DNA of 64,000 bases from Arsenophonus nilaparvatae. Its GTDB lineage: Bacteria > Pseudomonadota > Gammaproteobacteria > Enterobacterales > Enterobacteriaceae. The DNA lies in NCBI RefSeq assembly GCF_000757905.1, contig NZ_JRLH01000006.1; one strand, given 5' to 3'. Below are positions 62,630 through 64,000 of this stretch, piece after piece. Positions within the stretch are counted from its first letter, which is position 1. Every line of letters starts with the position of its first letter. Under the pieces are notes generated by a model. That model worked only from the letters and a program-made list of their open reading frames with translations, was not told the origin of the DNA and did no database searches. The position numbers and the translations under genes were made by a program.

Positions 62630-62649
62630 CGATTCCGAGTCCGGCACCA
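62630..62649 (+). other. Right attachment site (attR), second copy of the tRNA-Phe 3' end
   Basis: CGATTCCGAGTCCGGCACCA matches the tRNA-Phe 3' end at 51306-51326. It is even closer to the E. coli tRNA-Phe 3' end, apart from one missing G. It marks the right border of the island; AT-rich backbone follows. Confidence 0.78.
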
Positions 62650-62786
62650 CATTGCTAGCAGAGTGATTAAAACTAACAATTTCGATTATTTTTTGAAATC
62701 ATTCTCAATTGTATATTGATTTAATGATTTTACTGCATCCAGACTTACTCCCACAAACTTATCCTACAAAACATAAGAATTATTGG
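62650..62786. other. Backbone spacer right of the island
   Basis: AT-rich DNA with no gene recognised between attR and the decayed gene. The abrupt return to AT-rich composition supports the border. Confidence 0.45.
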
Positions 62787-63233
62787 TTAAAGAAATAAAT
62801 TCCATCTAAACTCAGCAAACTCATCAGCATTAGTCGCTTTTTTATCTTTACTAACTTATCAATTTTAGAGAATAAATCTTTATCTAATTCATCCACATTT
62901 TTTGAACAAATGGGTAGTAATTATTGTTTATGGTATTCACTGCAGAATTAGCTGAGGCAGCTTGATAATAAAGTTTAACCAAACCATCTAAGTCTGTATG
63001 ACTAACATATGCTCTCTACTTAATCTTTGCCAAATACATTTTTAAATAACTTTCCAGATTTGGCATTTTTTCTTGTAATGACTATTGCCAATGCTTGTAC
63101 GTTCTGATTAGTCAGCGTTATTGCCGCATTAACCCACTACCACATTTGTAAACATTGAGGGATGACAGATTAATAAAAACACAGGATGGCATTTTCTAGC
63201 AGCTAAGACCAAATAAGCCATACCATCCTGCAT
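62787..63233 (-). pseudogene. Frameshift-ridden remnant of an unidentified gene
   Basis: Consecutive segments lie in different minus-strand frames. First comes MQDGMAYLVLAARKCHPVFL up to FTNVVVG (ATG 63233), then NAAITLTNQNVQALAIVITR to FGKD. RAYVSHTDLDGLVKLYYQAA to YYPFVQK follows, then DELDKDLFSKIDKLV, and KKATNADEFAEFRWNLFL ending at TAA 62787. The pieces read as one protein of about 150 residues after correcting several single-base lesions. No family is recognised. It follows the gene at 63270 by 36 bases and was probably in its operon. Confidence 0.65.
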
Positions 63234-63269
63234 AAATTTAATTACTCTTCATTAATAAAATAGCATCTT

Positions 63270-64000
63270 TTAGCGCCAGGCCAATGGCTGGATCTTTTGC
63301 AAAACATAATTACAGTGCTCTGAAGCATATTTAGTCATTATGTTAGATAAAACCGCAGTACAAGTGAAAATGTTCTCTGTTCCTATTCCTAGTAGTCGAT
63401 TTTTCCAATCATTGAATCTATCCTGACCAATCAGTGTTTGATTCAGATTGTAAGCTTTTTCCATTAAAGCGCATGCATAATACCTGAGCATTAGCGGTGA
63501 TTCTGACTCAGTTCCAAAAATAGCACTGGATGAATAATGAGTAAAAACGGCAGATAACGCGAATAGATGCTCGGCTTTTTCTCTATCTGTACTTGCTGTT
63601 AAATTGTATAAGTTGAGGATCTGGTCATAATTTTGTTTTTTCAAAGTGTAGCCCTGTTGAAAATCAAGCAGACGAGAAAAAATTTTAGTTAACTCCTGTT
63701 GAGCAGAGCTATCTATCAGCTTTGTGTTATAAGCATTGGATTGTATAGCCTCAAGGAAAAATTGTTTATATTGGTCATTTAAATCTAAGGCCTCAATTAA
63801 TTTATTAAACGTTGTCTGATTTTCACTATTAATAAAAGACGCGGCAAAAAGCGGAAAATCTTCTTTGTAACATCGACTCAGATTGTATTCAGTCGGACTC
63901 AAACAGTTACCATCCTGAAAAAGAACAATATGATCCCATCTTGTATTCAAATCAGGGTGCAGCATATTAATAAACACATTTTCAGCAACCAATAATACTC
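63270..64000 (-). CDS. Unidentified protein, N-terminus outside the window
   Basis: The minus-strand frame is open from the window edge to TAA at 63270; about 243 residues are visible. Codons upstream of the first possible start (TTG 63992) read without a stop, so the gene probably begins beyond the edge. The protein is mostly alpha-helical and polar. A notable conserved-looking stretch is FTHYSSSAIFGTESESPLML, then RYYACALMEKAYNLN. No signal peptide or membrane segment is visible in this part. I cannot assign a family. Its AT-rich codons match the backbone, and the decayed gene downstream may have been a partner. Confidence 0.6.
   Translation of the reverse strand, partial: VLLVAENVFINMLHPDLNTRWDHIVLFQDGNCLSPTEYNLSRCYKEDFPLFAASFINSENQTTFNKLIEALDLNDQYKQFFLEAIQSNAYNTKLIDSSAQQELTKIFSRLLDFQQGYTLKKQNYDQILNLYNLTASTDREKAEHLFALSAVFTHYSSSAIFGTESESPLMLRYYACALMEKAYNLNQTLIGQDRFNDWKNRLLGIGTENIFTCTAVLSNIMTKYASEHCNYVLQKIQPLAWR

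Larger units (their letters stand above)
51327..62649. mobile_element. tRNA-Phe genomic island carrying the p-cresol-forming hpdBCA operon
   Basis: The region is bounded by tRNA-Phe with its integrase on the left and a second tRNA-Phe 3'-end copy (62630-62649) on the right. Inside, base composition is visibly richer in G+C than the flanks. The contents are an integrase, two small membrane genes, a TcyP-type symporter, hpdBCA, and fragments of Tn3, IS3, IS605-tnpB, DUF957 and DUF4942 genes. Most mobile genes other than the integrase are broken, so the island is likely no longer self-mobile. Confidence 0.85.

Overview
The window is chromosomal DNA from a gammaproteobacterium of the order Enterobacterales. 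Gene content and order (recA-pncC, lplT-aas, proBA-crl-frsA-gpt-pepD-dinB, yafK-yafJ-gmhA-fadE, lysA/lysR, rsmE-gshB-yqgE-ruvX-yggS-proC-yggT-rdgB-hemW, trmB-yggL, mutY-yggX-mltC-tRNA-Phe) match enterobacterial blocks. The backbone is AT-rich, has a Na+-NQR complex, and carries several single-lesion pseudogenes. This suggests a host-associated Morganellaceae lineage, most like an Arsenophonus-type insect symbiont. The genus is inference; gene identities rest on protein similarity and motifs recalled from known families.

Layout. 1-5.5 kb: recA (3' end outside the window, with an SOS promoter), pncC, lplT, aas (frameshifted at a homopolymer) and aroL (broken by one TAG). 5.6-8 kb: proBA. 8.2-9.5 kb: an IS91-type element inserted between proB and crl. 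9.9-15 kb: crl, frsA, gpt, pepD and dinB with a LexA box. 15-18 kb: an orphan C45-type Ntn hydrolase, an AT desert and a GDPD-like gene with a premature stop. 17.9-25 kb: the complete nqrABCDEF-apbE-nqrM operon. 25-33 kb: yafK/dpaA, yafJ, gmhA, fadE, lysA, lysR. 33-36 kb: a periplasmic MBL-fold protein, a DsbA-family protein, a small secreted protein and a short prepilin peptidase. 36-43 kb: the rsmE to hemW block. 43.2-44.3 kb: a SopD-like candidate type III effector. 44.7-51 kb: yggN, glsB, yggL, trmB, mutY, yggX, mltC.

From 51.3 to 62.65 kb lies a visibly more G+C-rich genomic island. It is inserted in the 3' end of tRNA-Phe, has a P4-type integrase beside the tRNA, and ends at a second copy of the tRNA-Phe 3' end at 62630-62649. 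It is a mosaic of Tn3-family ends, IS3, IS605/tnpB and CP4-type (DUF957/DUF4942) fragments. Its intact cargo is a three-gene operon for 4-hydroxyphenylacetate decarboxylase (hpdB-hpdC-hpdA), a glycyl-radical system that makes p-cresol, plus a divergent TcyP-type symporter. All four reference active-site positions (Cys503, Glu505, His536, Glu637) and the radical Gly873 fall at the same numbering as in the clostridial enzyme.

Beyond the island the AT-rich backbone resumes with a frameshift-ridden relic and an unidentified gene that runs off the right edge. The outstanding feature is the horizontally acquired p-cresol-forming system in a probable insect-associated gammaproteobacterium. The SopD-like protein is the second most interesting.
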